The notes beneath the pieces are model-generated. The model ran no database searches. It saw only the letters and a list, made by a program, of their open reading frames with translations, and was not told the origin of the DNA. Position numbers and translations under genes: made by a program. This document shows positions 55,741 through 62,994 of a stretch of 63,509 nt of DNA, piece by piece; positions within the stretch are counted from its first letter, which is position 1; each line of letters starts with the position of its first letter. Origin of the DNA: DASSLY01 sp035689185 (lineage in GTDB: Bacteria; Actinomycetota; Actinomycetes; Actinomycetales; Dermatophilaceae); contig DASSLY010000004.1 of assembly GCA_035689185.1 (NCBI GenBank), positions 1 to 63,509 on the forward strand. Reading direction: 5' to 3'.

Positions 55741-56628
55741 GTGATCAACGAGCAGCAGCTGGACAGCGTAATCGGGTCGACCGTCTACGACACCGACGGC
55801 GACAAGATCGGAAAGGTCGGTCAGCTCTACCTGGACGACGCCACGGGCAAGCCGGAGTGGGTCACCGTCCAGACCGGCTTGTTCGGGACCAAGGAGACCT
55901 TCGTCCCGGTGGCCGGCGCCACCATGTCGGACGACGGCCTGCGGGTGCCCTTCGACCAGGCGCTGGTCAAGGGCGCGCCGAGCATGGACGCCGACGGCCA
56001 CCTGGACGAGGGCCAGGAGCAGGAGCTGTACGACTACTACGGGGTGGCCGGCGCGGGGGACCGCCCCGACACGGAGCTGGCCGCCGGCCGCGACTACAGC
56101 GACACCTCCGACGTGGCCGGCGCAGGGGACCGCCCCGACACTGAGCTGGCCGCCGGCCGCGACTACAGCGACACCGACACGGCATACCGGCCCGCCCCAG
56201 GCAACGACGTCACGCCCGGTAGCCCTGACGACTCGCTGACCCGCTCCGAGGAGCGGCTCAAGGTCGGGACGGAGAAGGTCGAGACCGGCCGGGCCCGGCT
56301 GCGCAAGTACGTGGTCACCGAGGAGCAGAGCGTCACGGTGCCAGTGAGCCGCGAGGAGGTCCGGCTGGTCCGCGAGCCGGTCACCGAAGGCGAGCGCGCC
56401 GTCGGCGGCGACATCGCCGACGGCGAGGCCGAGGTCGTGCTGCACGAGGAGCGTCCGGTGGTGACCAAGGAGGCGGTGCCGGTCGAGAAGGTCTCGCTGC
56501 AGGTCGACCAGGTCAGCGAGGACCAGCAGGTCACCGAGCAGGTCCGCAAGGAGCAGTTCGACACCGACGGCGTGGACACCGACCGCGTCGACACCGACGG
56601 CGTCGACGCCGACCGCGACGCCCGCTGA
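55741..56628 (+). CDS. PRC-barrel and DUF2382 (YsnF/AvaK-like) stress protein
   Basis: A 295-residue acidic protein. Residues 1-80 are a PRC-barrel domain (DSVIGSTVYDTDGDKIGKVG, WVTVQTGLFGTKETFVPVAG). A linker with two 23-residue repeats (VAGAGDRPDTELAAGRDYSD twice) follows. Then comes DUF2382 from about residue 165 (SEERLKVGTEKVETGRARL, SVTVPVSREEVRLVREPV) and a short VDTDGVDTDRVDTDG repeat tail. Such proteins are often stress-induced in Actinobacteria. GTG 55741 follows GAAGGGG. Confidence 0.9.
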   Translation: MINEQQLDSVIGSTVYDTDGDKIGKVGQLYLDDATGKPEWVTVQTGLFGTKETFVPVAGATMSDDGLRVPFDQALVKGAPSMDADGHLDEGQEQELYDYYGVAGAGDRPDTELAAGRDYSDTSDVAGAGDRPDTELAAGRDYSDTDTAYRPAPGNDVTPGSPDDSLTRSEERLKVGTEKVETGRARLRKYVVTEEQSVTVPVSREEVRLVREPVTEGERAVGGDIADGEAEVVLHEERPVVTKEAVPVEKVSLQVDQVSEDQQVTEQVRKEQFDTDGVDTDRVDTDGVDADRDAR

Positions 56629-57151
56629 CCCCCAGCTCGCCGCCGATTGGGGAGGCGGTGAGCCCGCGCCCCCGCCGACGCCGTTTGCACGCGGTGTCCG
56701 GTGGGGGCGCGGTCGTGTCCGGGGGTGGGCAGCGTGTGCGGCGAGCTCTGACTGATCATCACCGAACGAGGACGGGGACGGACGCATCGCCGTGGCCACC
56801 GCTTACGGTGGCCAGCTGTCGCCTCCCTCTCGCCGCCTGCCTCCGCTCCCGCCGCGGGCAATGCCGCACTGCCGGCGGCGGGAGCTTGCTGGGCACCCTC
56901 TGCGGTGCGCTTACAGGATAAGGCCACACCGCGACCGTTCCTCGGCCGGCTCGCGGAGTGCGTGTCGCCGTAAGAGTCCGGCGCCGGCTCATTTGCAGCA
57001 CCGCCGCCGTGCCGTCCCGGCCCAGGCGCCGGCCCTCAGCCACCTCGTCGGTGCGGCGGCGCCGCATACGGACTGTCGTCGCGTGCCGCGAACCCAAGCC
57101 TGCCGGCGCGCCTGACGTGGCCGCGAGCCTGTTAGTGGGCAAGGGTGAGCC
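56629..57151. other. Non-coding stretch between DUF2382 and PAP2 genes
   Basis: No gene with convincing codon use is seen in these 520 bp. It holds one strong hairpin at 56846-56884. Promoter elements for the PAP2 gene should lie at its right end, but none stands out. Confidence 0.5.
56846..56884. other. Strong 15-bp hairpin
   Basis: CTCCCGCCGCGGGCA at 56846-56860 pairs with TGCCGGCGGCGGGAG at 56870-56884 with a single mismatch and a 9-nt loop. It is too far from either gene to be a simple terminator of the upstream gene; a structured RNA or mobile palindrome is possible. Confidence 0.5.
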
Positions 57152-57904
57152 ATGCCCACCCTTCCCCTAGCCGATCCGGGACCCAGCCGGGCCGGGGCCC
57201 GCTTCGGCGCCCGCGCGGTCCTGTTGCTTGCCGCCTTGGCCCTGGTGGCGGTCCCGTTCTTCCTGCTCCTGCTCCTGGTGGAAGACAAGTGGCGACCGCT
57301 GCTGGAGGCGGACGACGGCGCTCGCGACTCGTTGCATGTGTACGCCCTGGCCCATCCCGGGTTCGCGAGGGCCATGCAGGTCCTCAGCGACACAGGGTCG
57401 CCGCTGGCTTGGCAGATCATCCTGGCCGGCGTCGTCGTCTGGCTGCTCTGGCGGCGGCTGTTCCGCATCGCGGCGTTCGTCGCCGTCACCGGGATCGGCT
57501 CGTCGGTTTTGAACTCGCTGGTCAAGGACGCGGTGCACCGGGCCCGTCCAGTGGTCAGTAGCCCGCTGGTGCACGAGCCGGGCCTCAGCTTTCCCAGCGG
57601 TCACGCGCAGGCGGCAATCGTCGGTTACGCCGTCCTGCTGCTGGTGTTCCTGCCGGTCCTGCACGGCGCGTGGCGCCGCCTGGTGGTGTCTTTCGCCGCG
57701 GTCATGGTGCTGGCGATCGGGTTCTCCCGTATCGCCTTGGCGGCACACTACGTCTCCGACGTGCTGGCCGGGTTCATCCTCGGAGCCGCCTGGGTCGCGG
57801 CCATGACCGCCGCTTTCAGCGTCTGGCGCCGGGAGCGGGGCCGGCCACCCGTCGAACCCAGCGAGGGCCTGGCGCCCGAAGCCGCGTCACGGATCGGACC
57901 CTGA
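57152..57904 (+). CDS. PAP2 superfamily membrane phosphatase
   Basis: A 250-residue membrane protein with about six helices. The three PAP2 phosphatase motifs are present: KDAVHRARP (motif 1, KxxxxxxRP), PSGHAQA (motif 2, PSGH) and SRIALAAHYVSDVLAG (motif 3, SRxxxxxHxxxD). It probably dephosphorylates a lipid phosphate such as undecaprenyl pyrophosphate or phosphatidylglycerol phosphate at the outer face of the membrane. ATG 57152. Followed, convergently, by tRNA-Leu. Confidence 0.92.
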   Translation: MPTLPLADPGPSRAGARFGARAVLLLAALALVAVPFFLLLLLVEDKWRPLLEADDGARDSLHVYALAHPGFARAMQVLSDTGSPLAWQIILAGVVVWLLWRRLFRIAAFVAVTGIGSSVLNSLVKDAVHRARPVVSSPLVHEPGLSFPSGHAQAAIVGYAVLLLVFLPVLHGAWRRLVVSFAAVMVLAIGFSRIALAAHYVSDVLAGFILGAAWVAAMTAAFSVWRRERGRPPVEPSEGLAPEAASRIGP

Positions 57905-57953
57905 GCTGTCGGCGCCCCAGTTCCCTGGTCCAAGATTCGGGGGCTCACACGCG

Positions 57954-58038
57954 TGTCCGGAGGGGGACTTGAACCCCCACGCCCGATAAAGGGCACTAGC
58001 ACCTCAAGCTAGCGCGTCTGCCATTCCGCCACCCGGAC
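57954..58038 (-). tRNA. tRNA-Leu (anticodon GAG)
   Basis: On the minus strand a class II tRNA folds with acceptor GTCCGGG/TCCGGAC plus discriminator A, a D-arm with GGCGGAATGGCAGACGC, an anticodon stem CTAGC/GCTAG with loop TTGAGGT (anticodon GAG), a long variable arm (TGCCCTTTATCGGGCG) and a T-arm with GTTCAAGTC. The long variable arm and anticodon identify leucine. No CCA is encoded after the discriminator. Confidence 0.95.
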
Positions 58039-58129
58039 AAGGGCGCGCGCCGACCCGCGGACGGGCCGGAGCGACCTCGAACATTACCACGCAGGCCGGT
58101 TCCGGCCGCTGTGCCGAGGGCCCGCGGCC

Positions 58130-58135
58130 TACCAT
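58130..58135 (+). promoter_or_regulatory. -10 element of the M20 peptidase gene
   Basis: TACCAT 7 nt before the ATG at 58143; it favours 58143 over the ATG at 58134. Confidence 0.5.
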
Positions 58136-58142
58136 GAGGGCC

Positions 58143-59483
58143 ATGCCCGATCAGTCCGACGGTCCCGCGCTGGAGGCGGCGGACGAGGTGGTCCGGCTCT
58201 GCCAGGAGCTGATCCGGATCGAGTCGGTGAACTACGGCGACAACGCCGGCCCGGTCGAGCGCAAGGCCGCCGAGTACGTCATGGCCCAGCTCACCGAGGT
58301 GGGTCTGGAACCCCGGCTGGTGGAGAGCGACCCGGGGCGGGCCAGCGTCGTGGTCCGGCTGGAGGGCGAGGACGCCCGCCGGCCAGCCCTGTGCGTGCAC
58401 GGGCACCTGGACGTGGTCCCGGCGGACGCGGCGGACTGGCAGGCCGACCCGTTCGCCGCCGAGGAACGCGACGGGTGCATCTGGGGTCGCGGCGCGGTGG
58501 ACATGAAAGACATGGACGCCATGATCCTGGCCAACCTGCGGCAGCTGGCCCGAAGCGGCGCCAAGCCGCCGCGCGACATCGTCTTCGCCTTCTTCGCCGA
58601 CGAGGAGGCCGGCGGGGTCTATGGCAGCCGGCACCTGGTGGCCCACCATCCCGAGCTGTTCGAGGGGGTCACCGAGGCGGTCAGCGAGGTGGGCGGGTAC
58701 AGCGTGACCGTGCCGTCGCGGCATACCGGACAGCCCACCCGCGCGTACCTGTTGCAGACCGCGGAGAAGGGCATCGCCTGGCTTCGGCTGCACGCCCACG
58801 GGCGGGCAGGGCACGGCTCGGTCCCCACGCAGGAGAACGCGGTCGTGCGGCTGGCGCAGGCGATCGCCCGCATCGACGCGCACGTGTGGCCGCGGGAGTA
58901 TGTCGCGTCGGTGCGCGCCCTGCTGGACGGGCTCTCCGACCTCACCGGCACCCCGTATGCCGACGCGGAGCTGGGGCCGCTGCTGCGGCACCTCGGGCGA
59001 GCTCAGGGTTTCGTCCTGGGCTCGATCCAGAACACGGCGAACGCCACCATGCTCAGCGCCGGCTACAAGCACAACGTGGTCCCGCAGACCGCGACCGCGG
59101 CACTGGACTGCCGGTTCCTGCCCGGCCACGAGGACGACCTGATGGCGACGGTGCGCGAGCTGGCCGGCGAGCACGTCGAGGTCGAGGTGGCGCACCGCGA
59201 CGTCGCCCTGGAAGCGCCGTTCCATGGCGCGCTGGTCGACCAGATGAAGGCCGCCTTGCTGGCCGAGGACCCCGGCGCGACCGTGCTGCCCTACTGCCTG
59301 TCCGGTGGCACCGACAACAAGGCGTTGTCCACCCTGGGCGTGGTCGGCTACGGCTTCGCGCCGCTTCGGCTGCCGGCTGAGCTGGACTTCGCCCCGATGT
59401 TCCACGGGGTCGACGAACGCGTGCCGGTGGACTCGCTGCGCTTCGGGGCTCGCGTGCTCGGGCGTTTCCTCGCCTCCTGCTGA
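58143..59483 (+). CDS. M20 family dipeptidase/metallohydrolase
   Basis: A 446-residue zinc hydrolase. Metal-site motifs: LCVHGHLDVVPAD (first His and following Asp), GRGAVDMKDMDAM (bridging Asp), FFADEEAGGVYGS (catalytic Glu pair EE), and the C-terminal FHGVDERVP (His). It matches the M20 group annotated as dipeptidases in Actinobacteria. ATG 58143 is chosen by the TACCAT element. It faces the convergent DUF222/HNH gene across a strong hairpin terminator. Confidence 0.92.
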   Translation: MPDQSDGPALEAADEVVRLCQELIRIESVNYGDNAGPVERKAAEYVMAQLTEVGLEPRLVESDPGRASVVVRLEGEDARRPALCVHGHLDVVPADAADWQADPFAAEERDGCIWGRGAVDMKDMDAMILANLRQLARSGAKPPRDIVFAFFADEEAGGVYGSRHLVAHHPELFEGVTEAVSEVGGYSVTVPSRHTGQPTRAYLLQTAEKGIAWLRLHAHGRAGHGSVPTQENAVVRLAQAIARIDAHVWPREYVASVRALLDGLSDLTGTPYADAELGPLLRHLGRAQGFVLGSIQNTANATMLSAGYKHNVVPQTATAALDCRFLPGHEDDLMATVRELAGEHVEVEVAHRDVALEAPFHGALVDQMKAALLAEDPGATVLPYCLSGGTDNKALSTLGVVGYGFAPLRLPAELDFAPMFHGVDERVPVDSLRFGARVLGRFLASC

Positions 59484-59626
59484 CCGCGAGCCCCGGGTCA
59501 AGACTTGGTCATCTCTGCCGGCTGCCCGTAACCAGCCGGCCTCGGCGCCGTTTGCCAAGCTGCGGGGCGACTCGCCGCGCGGCCTCGGCCTGGACCCTTC
59601 GGGGGAGCCCAGCACCGATGAGGCAG

Positions 59627-59659
59627 ACGGCTCCCGGGAACGGCGTCCCCGGGAGCCGT
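59627..59659. terminator. Strong terminator hairpin between convergent genes
   Basis: ACGGCTCCCGGG at 59627-59638 pairs perfectly with CCCGGGAGCCGT at 59648-59659 over a 9-nt loop. Placed 144 bp after the M20 stop and 125 bp after the HNH stop on the other strand; it can serve both genes. Confidence 0.65.
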
Positions 59660-59684
59660 TCTCGCTGAGCAGGGTTAGACCCCT

Positions 59685-59824
59685 ATGCGACGAGTGACCC
59701 ATCAGGCGGCCATCTCGCGATGATCGGTGGGACGGGTGAGCAGGGCTTGACCTGGGTTTGACCCGCATGCGACGAGTGACCCATCAGGCGGCCATCTCGC
59801 GGTGATCGGTGGGACGGGTGAGCA
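59685..59824. repeat. 58-bp direct repeat copying the HNH gene tail
   Basis: 59685-59742 and 59767-59824 are identical over 58 bp apart from one base. The second copy covers the last 13 codons, stop codon and 17 nt after the stop of the HNH gene; the first is a downstream duplicate with period 82 bp. Confidence 0.88.
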
Positions 59825-61034
59825 TTGTTTGACCCCCGTGGGGGGTGACCCAGGTGCAGGTGCCGTCCGGATGGAGGGTGTATTCCCAGCCGCCGTGCGT
59901 TTTCGCCCGATGATGGTGTCGGCACAGGGCCGCCAGGTTGGCTGGCGAGGTGGGCCCGGCGGGCCAGGGTTGGACGTGGTCGAGGTCGCACCGCGTGGCC
60001 GGGACTGTGCAGTGAGGGAAGCGGCACGTGCCGTCCCGCGCCCGGACAAGCGCACCGACTGACGCCGGCGGGGTGTACGCCCGGGCGGTGGTCGCAACGG
60101 CCGCGCCGGTCTGCGCGTCGATCAGAATCCCGGAGATCCTGGTCGGGAACGTGTCCATGATGTCGGCAACCAGGGCGTGGCTGATGACGCCGACGCCAGC
60201 AACCTCCCAGCCCAGCGGCGACTCCGGCTGCGCTGCGTCGGCGGGGTCGCCGAACGGCGGGGTCGTCGTGAACGTCTGGACCGGAATGGTCAGCCGGAGG
60301 TGAGCAACCACCTCCGCGTGACCGAGGATGAGGTCGGCCACCGCGTCGGCCCGGGCCTGGCCCAGGGTGAGGTCGGGGTCTCGGCGTCGCAGCTGAGCGG
60401 CGCGCGCGTTGACCGCAGCTGCGCACTTCACCGACTGGTCCGTGCGCAACCGCATCCACCAGTCCGAGACACCGTCCACACCGGGCGCCACCACGACGTC
60501 CCGGTCGCGCACCGCTGCCTCCTGGCGGCGCCGGACGAGATCAGGGTCGACCTGCGCCAGGGCCCGCCGGACCCGGCCCCGGGCCGCCCGGGCCGTGTCT
60601 CCGGTCACCGCCGGAAAGGCCAACGCCTCCACCCTGCCGCAGCCGTCGTGGTCGACGTCGCGCAGCTCGGCGGCAATCGTGTGCGCCCGCCAGGTGTCGA
60701 GGTCCCCGGCGGCCATCGCGGCCAGGGTGGTGGGCAGATCGGTGACGATCTTGACCGACCGGTGGGTCAGCGCCGAGGCCGCCGCCGTGGCGTAACCCAG
60801 CGCCGTGCCGACCTCGCAGTCGGCGTACTCCCCGACGCCGTCCGGGGCGGTGTCGGAAGCGGCGAACGCGGCCACCGCGACGGCCTGGACCGCGCCGGCC
60901 ACGTTGGCAAGCCGCTGGCTCAGCCCGATGACATCGAGCAGGTCGGCCTCGTCCATCTCGCAGGCACCAGAGCGGAACTGGGCGAACAGGCGCCGAGCCT
61001 GATCCACCAGATCTGTCACCGCGTCCGAGAGCAT
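59784..61034 (-). CDS. DUF222 and HNH endonuclease (13E12-like) protein
   Basis: A 416-residue protein of the mycobacterial 13E12-repeat type. The N-terminal DUF222 region includes LVDQARRLFAQFRSGACEM, EVGTALGYATAAASAL and WRAHTIAAELRDVDHDG. The C-terminal HNH domain reads GTCRFPHCTVPATRCDLDHV, then PANLAALCRHHHRAKTHGGW, with zinc Cys and catalytic His residues intact. Its promoter has a LexA box, so it should be SOS-induced like several 13E12 genes of Mycobacterium (established knowledge). The last 13 codons, with LTRPTDHREMAA, are duplicated downstream. Confidence 0.9.
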   Translation of the reverse strand: MLSDAVTDLVDQARRLFAQFRSGACEMDEADLLDVIGLSQRLANVAGAVQAVAVAAFAASDTAPDGVGEYADCEVGTALGYATAAASALTHRSVKIVTDLPTTLAAMAAGDLDTWRAHTIAAELRDVDHDGCGRVEALAFPAVTGDTARAARGRVRRALAQVDPDLVRRRQEAAVRDRDVVVAPGVDGVSDWWMRLRTDQSVKCAAAVNARAAQLRRRDPDLTLGQARADAVADLILGHAEVVAHLRLTIPVQTFTTTPPFGDPADAAQPESPLGWEVAGVGVISHALVADIMDTFPTRISGILIDAQTGAAVATTARAYTPPASVGALVRARDGTCRFPHCTVPATRCDLDHVQPWPAGPTSPANLAALCRHHHRAKTHGGWEYTLHPDGTCTWVTPHGGQTMLTRPTDHREMAA

Positions 61035-61040
61035 GCCCTC

Positions 61041-61046
61041 AGCTTA
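61041..61046 (-). promoter_or_regulatory. -10 element of the HNH gene
   Basis: TAAGCT (minus strand) 6 nt before the ATG at 61034; the LexA box begins 1 bp further upstream. Confidence 0.55.
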
Positions 61047-61047
61047 G

Positions 61048-61063
61048 TCGAACATACGTTCGA
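61048..61063. promoter_or_regulatory. LexA (SOS) box
   Basis: TCGAACATACGTTCGA is a perfect match to the actinobacterial LexA consensus TCGAAC-N4-GTTCGA. It lies directly upstream of the -10 of the HNH gene, where LexA binding would block RNA polymerase. Confidence 0.9.
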
Positions 61064-61217
61064 TGTCAACGAAAGCCTGGTTGCACACAACCGCGCCACC
61101 GGGGCCGCCGCATGGGCGGTAATAGCCCCGGAACCCGGCGAACGGGGTCCGCGGCGTCGTCTCCGGCCGCCAGTCGCCTCGACGGCACGGCGGACCCACC
61201 CGCACCTACCTAGCGGG

Positions 61218-61400
61218 CTAGGCCGTCCGGCGGACGCGGATGACCGGCCGGCGCAGCCATACCCGGCGGCGGCCGCCGAAGTAGAGCCGCAGCCGCTGCA
61301 TCTCCCAGTGCCCGTACTCGCAGTGCTCGGCGATCACTTGCCGCACCTCGGCGCGTGACGCCTCGCGAGGGAAGGCCAGGACGCGGTACTCGTACTCCAT
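61218..61400 (-). CDS. DUF5703 family small protein
   Basis: A 60-residue protein matching the actinobacterial DUF5703 family: MEYEYRVLAFPREASRAEVR, then EYGHWEMQRLRLYFGGRRRV and a basic RRPVIRVRRTA end. The length is the family norm. Function unknown. The region upstream of ATG 61400 is a 70-bp repeat, so its promoter lies in repeated DNA. Confidence 0.85.
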   Translation of the reverse strand: MEYEYRVLAFPREASRAEVRQVIAEHCEYGHWEMQRLRLYFGGRRRVWLRRPVIRVRRTA

Positions 61401-61404
61401 CGAC

Positions 61405-61582
61405 GCCCATTGTGCCGTCGCCCCGGACGGCCGGCTCCGCGCCCATGCGCGCTCCGGTCCCGACGGCTGATTCGCCCATTGTGCCGTCGCCCCGGACTGC
61501 CGGCGCCGCGCCCATGCGCGCTCCGGTCGCGACGGCTGATCCGTCGCCCATTGCGCGGTGGCCCCGCACGGCTGGCTCCGGC
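61405..61582. repeat. About 70-bp tandem repeat (two and a half copies)
   Basis: Units start at about 61405, 61474 and 61546 (periods 69 and 72 bp), each with GCCCATTGTGCCGTCGCCCC or a close variant; the first two also carry GCCCATGCGCGCTCCGGTC. The tract separates the divergent DUF5703 and acidic-protein genes. Confidence 0.8.
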
Positions 61583-61615
61583 GGAATCGGTGACGCCAAG
61601 ACGCTCCAGAGCCGA

Positions 61616-61621
61616 TACGGT
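61616..61621 (+). promoter_or_regulatory. -10 element of the acidic protein gene
   Basis: TACGGT 6 nt before the ATG at 61628. Confidence 0.45.
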
Positions 61622-61627
61622 CAAGGC

Positions 61628-62044
61628 ATGCCAGTCGACCCCCGCGCAGCGTTGAACCAGCTGACCGCCGCGCTGGAACGCCACCTCGAGGCTGCGGCCA
61701 ACCGGCATCAGGACGACGACCCGGTGGTCCTGGCCGCCTACCAGGATGTGGCCGACGCCTTCGACGTCTACGACGAGGCGCTGCTCGATGCGTTCGGCGA
61801 GGTGACCCCGCTGGAGGTCTACGGGTCCGACGAGGACGAAGACGACGACGACGAGGACGACGACGACGAGGACGACGACGACGACGAGGACGAGCCGGCC
61901 GTCGACGACCACGACGACGAGGACGGCGACGTCGAGGAGGTCTACCTCGGGCTGGACGACAGCGACTTCGACACCACCGACAGCGAGGCCGATAGAGAGC
62001 CCGACAGCGAGACCGACGAGCCCGACGAGCGGAACCGTCAGTAG
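61628..62044 (+). CDS. Highly acidic actinobacterial protein
   Basis: A 138-residue protein. The first 70 residues are helical (DPRAALNQLTAALERHLEAA, YQDVADAFDVYDEALLDAFG) and resemble a short domain found in many actinobacterial proteins sometimes labelled primosomal-like without proof. The rest is an extreme Asp/Glu tract (DEDEDDDDEDDDDEDDDDDE) followed by acidic repeats. Such tails bind basic proteins or metal ions (general knowledge). Its last 7 bp overlap the convergent aldo/keto reductase stop. Confidence 0.75.
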   Translation: MPVDPRAALNQLTAALERHLEAAANRHQDDDPVVLAAYQDVADAFDVYDEALLDAFGEVTPLEVYGSDEDEDDDDEDDDDEDDDDDEDEPAVDDHDDEDGDVEEVYLGLDDSDFDTTDSEADREPDSETDEPDERNRQ

Positions 62045-62952
62045 GACACGTCCGTCAGGGCCTGCACCAACTCGTCCGGAAGCTCCAACCGGGCCGCGGC
62101 CAAACAGGTCCGCAGCTGCGCGACGGTCCGGGCACCGAGGACCGCCGTGCTCACTCCCGGACGGTCGCGGACCCAGGCCAGCGCCACCTCGGTCGCCGAG
62201 ACCCCCAGTCCCTCGGCCGCTGTGACGACCGCGTCGGCGATCCGCCGTGCGCCGGCGTCCAAGGACCGGGCCGCGAAGCCCGGGAACAGCCGGCTCGCCG
62301 CGCGCGAGTCAGCCGGTATGCCGTGCCGGTACTTGCCGCTGAGCACCCCGCCCCCCAGCGGGGACCAGGCCGCCAGGCCCAACCCCAGGTGCTGGGCCGC
62401 CGGCACCACCTCGTCCTCCACCAGCCGGTTCAGCAGTGAGTACTCGACCTGGTTGCAGACCAGGGGCGACCCGGCGCGCGCGGCCAGCGACGCGGCATAC
62501 CCGGTCTGCCACCCGCTGTAGTTCGAGACGCCGACGTACCGGGCTCGTCCGGTGGTGACCGCCCAGTCCAGGGTCGCCAGCGTCTCCTCGACCGGGGCCG
62601 CGTCCGACCACGCCTGGACCAGGAACAGGTCGACGTGGTCGGTGCCCAGCCGGCGCAGCGAGCCGTCCAGCTCCCGGGCCAGGGTGCGGCGGGAGGCGTC
62701 GTGCTGGCCGGCCTTGGTGGTCAGGACCAGCTCGTCGCGGGCGACCACGTCGCCGAGCAGCCCGCCGATTGTGGTCTCGCTGGCCCCCCGGCCGTAGCCG
62801 GCCGCGGTGTCCAGCGCGTTGCCGCCGGCGTCCAGGTAGGTGGTGAGCAGGTCCCGGGCGTCCTGCGGGGTCACCGCCGAGCCCCACATCCAGGTGCCCA
62901 GGGACAGGTCCGGGACCGCCAGGCCGCTGGTCCCCATCCGCCGGCGCCGCAT
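62038..62952 (-). CDS. Aldo/keto reductase family protein
   Basis: A 304-residue TIM-barrel reductase. Catalytic Asp/Tyr region: GGNALDTAAGYGRGASETTI (Asp and Tyr of the tetrad); Lys in ELVLTTKAGQHD; the later NADPH-binding part reads GVSNYSGWQT, QVEYSLLNR, and LAAWSPLGGGVLSGKYRHG. Substrate unknown. ATG 62952 has TAGGCT 8 nt upstream. The same rare Ile codon ATA inside GGC-ATA-CCG seen in glgA recurs here. Divergent from the LLM gene at the window edge. Confidence 0.9.
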   Translation of the reverse strand: MRRRRMGTSGLAVPDLSLGTWMWGSAVTPQDARDLLTTYLDAGGNALDTAAGYGRGASETTIGGLLGDVVARDELVLTTKAGQHDASRRTLARELDGSLRRLGTDHVDLFLVQAWSDAAPVEETLATLDWAVTTGRARYVGVSNYSGWQTGYAASLAARAGSPLVCNQVEYSLLNRLVEDEVVPAAQHLGLGLAAWSPLGGGVLSGKYRHGIPADSRAASRLFPGFAARSLDAGARRIADAVVTAAEGLGVSATEVALAWVRDRPGVSTAVLGARTVAQLRTCLAAARLELPDELVQALTDVSY

Positions 62953-62982
62953 GGTCGGCCAGCCTAATGGGCTGGTCACGGC

Positions 62983-62988
62983 TAGCCT
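62983..62988 (+). promoter_or_regulatory. -10 element of the terminal LLM gene
   Basis: TAGCCT 6 nt before the GTG at 62995. Confidence 0.45.
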
Positions 62989-62994
62989 GCGGGC

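Noticed and set aside
61210..61599. Longer minus-strand frame with repeated peptide units upstream of DUF5703
   Set aside because: It reads the 70-bp repeat in a different frame from the recognisable DUF5703 protein.
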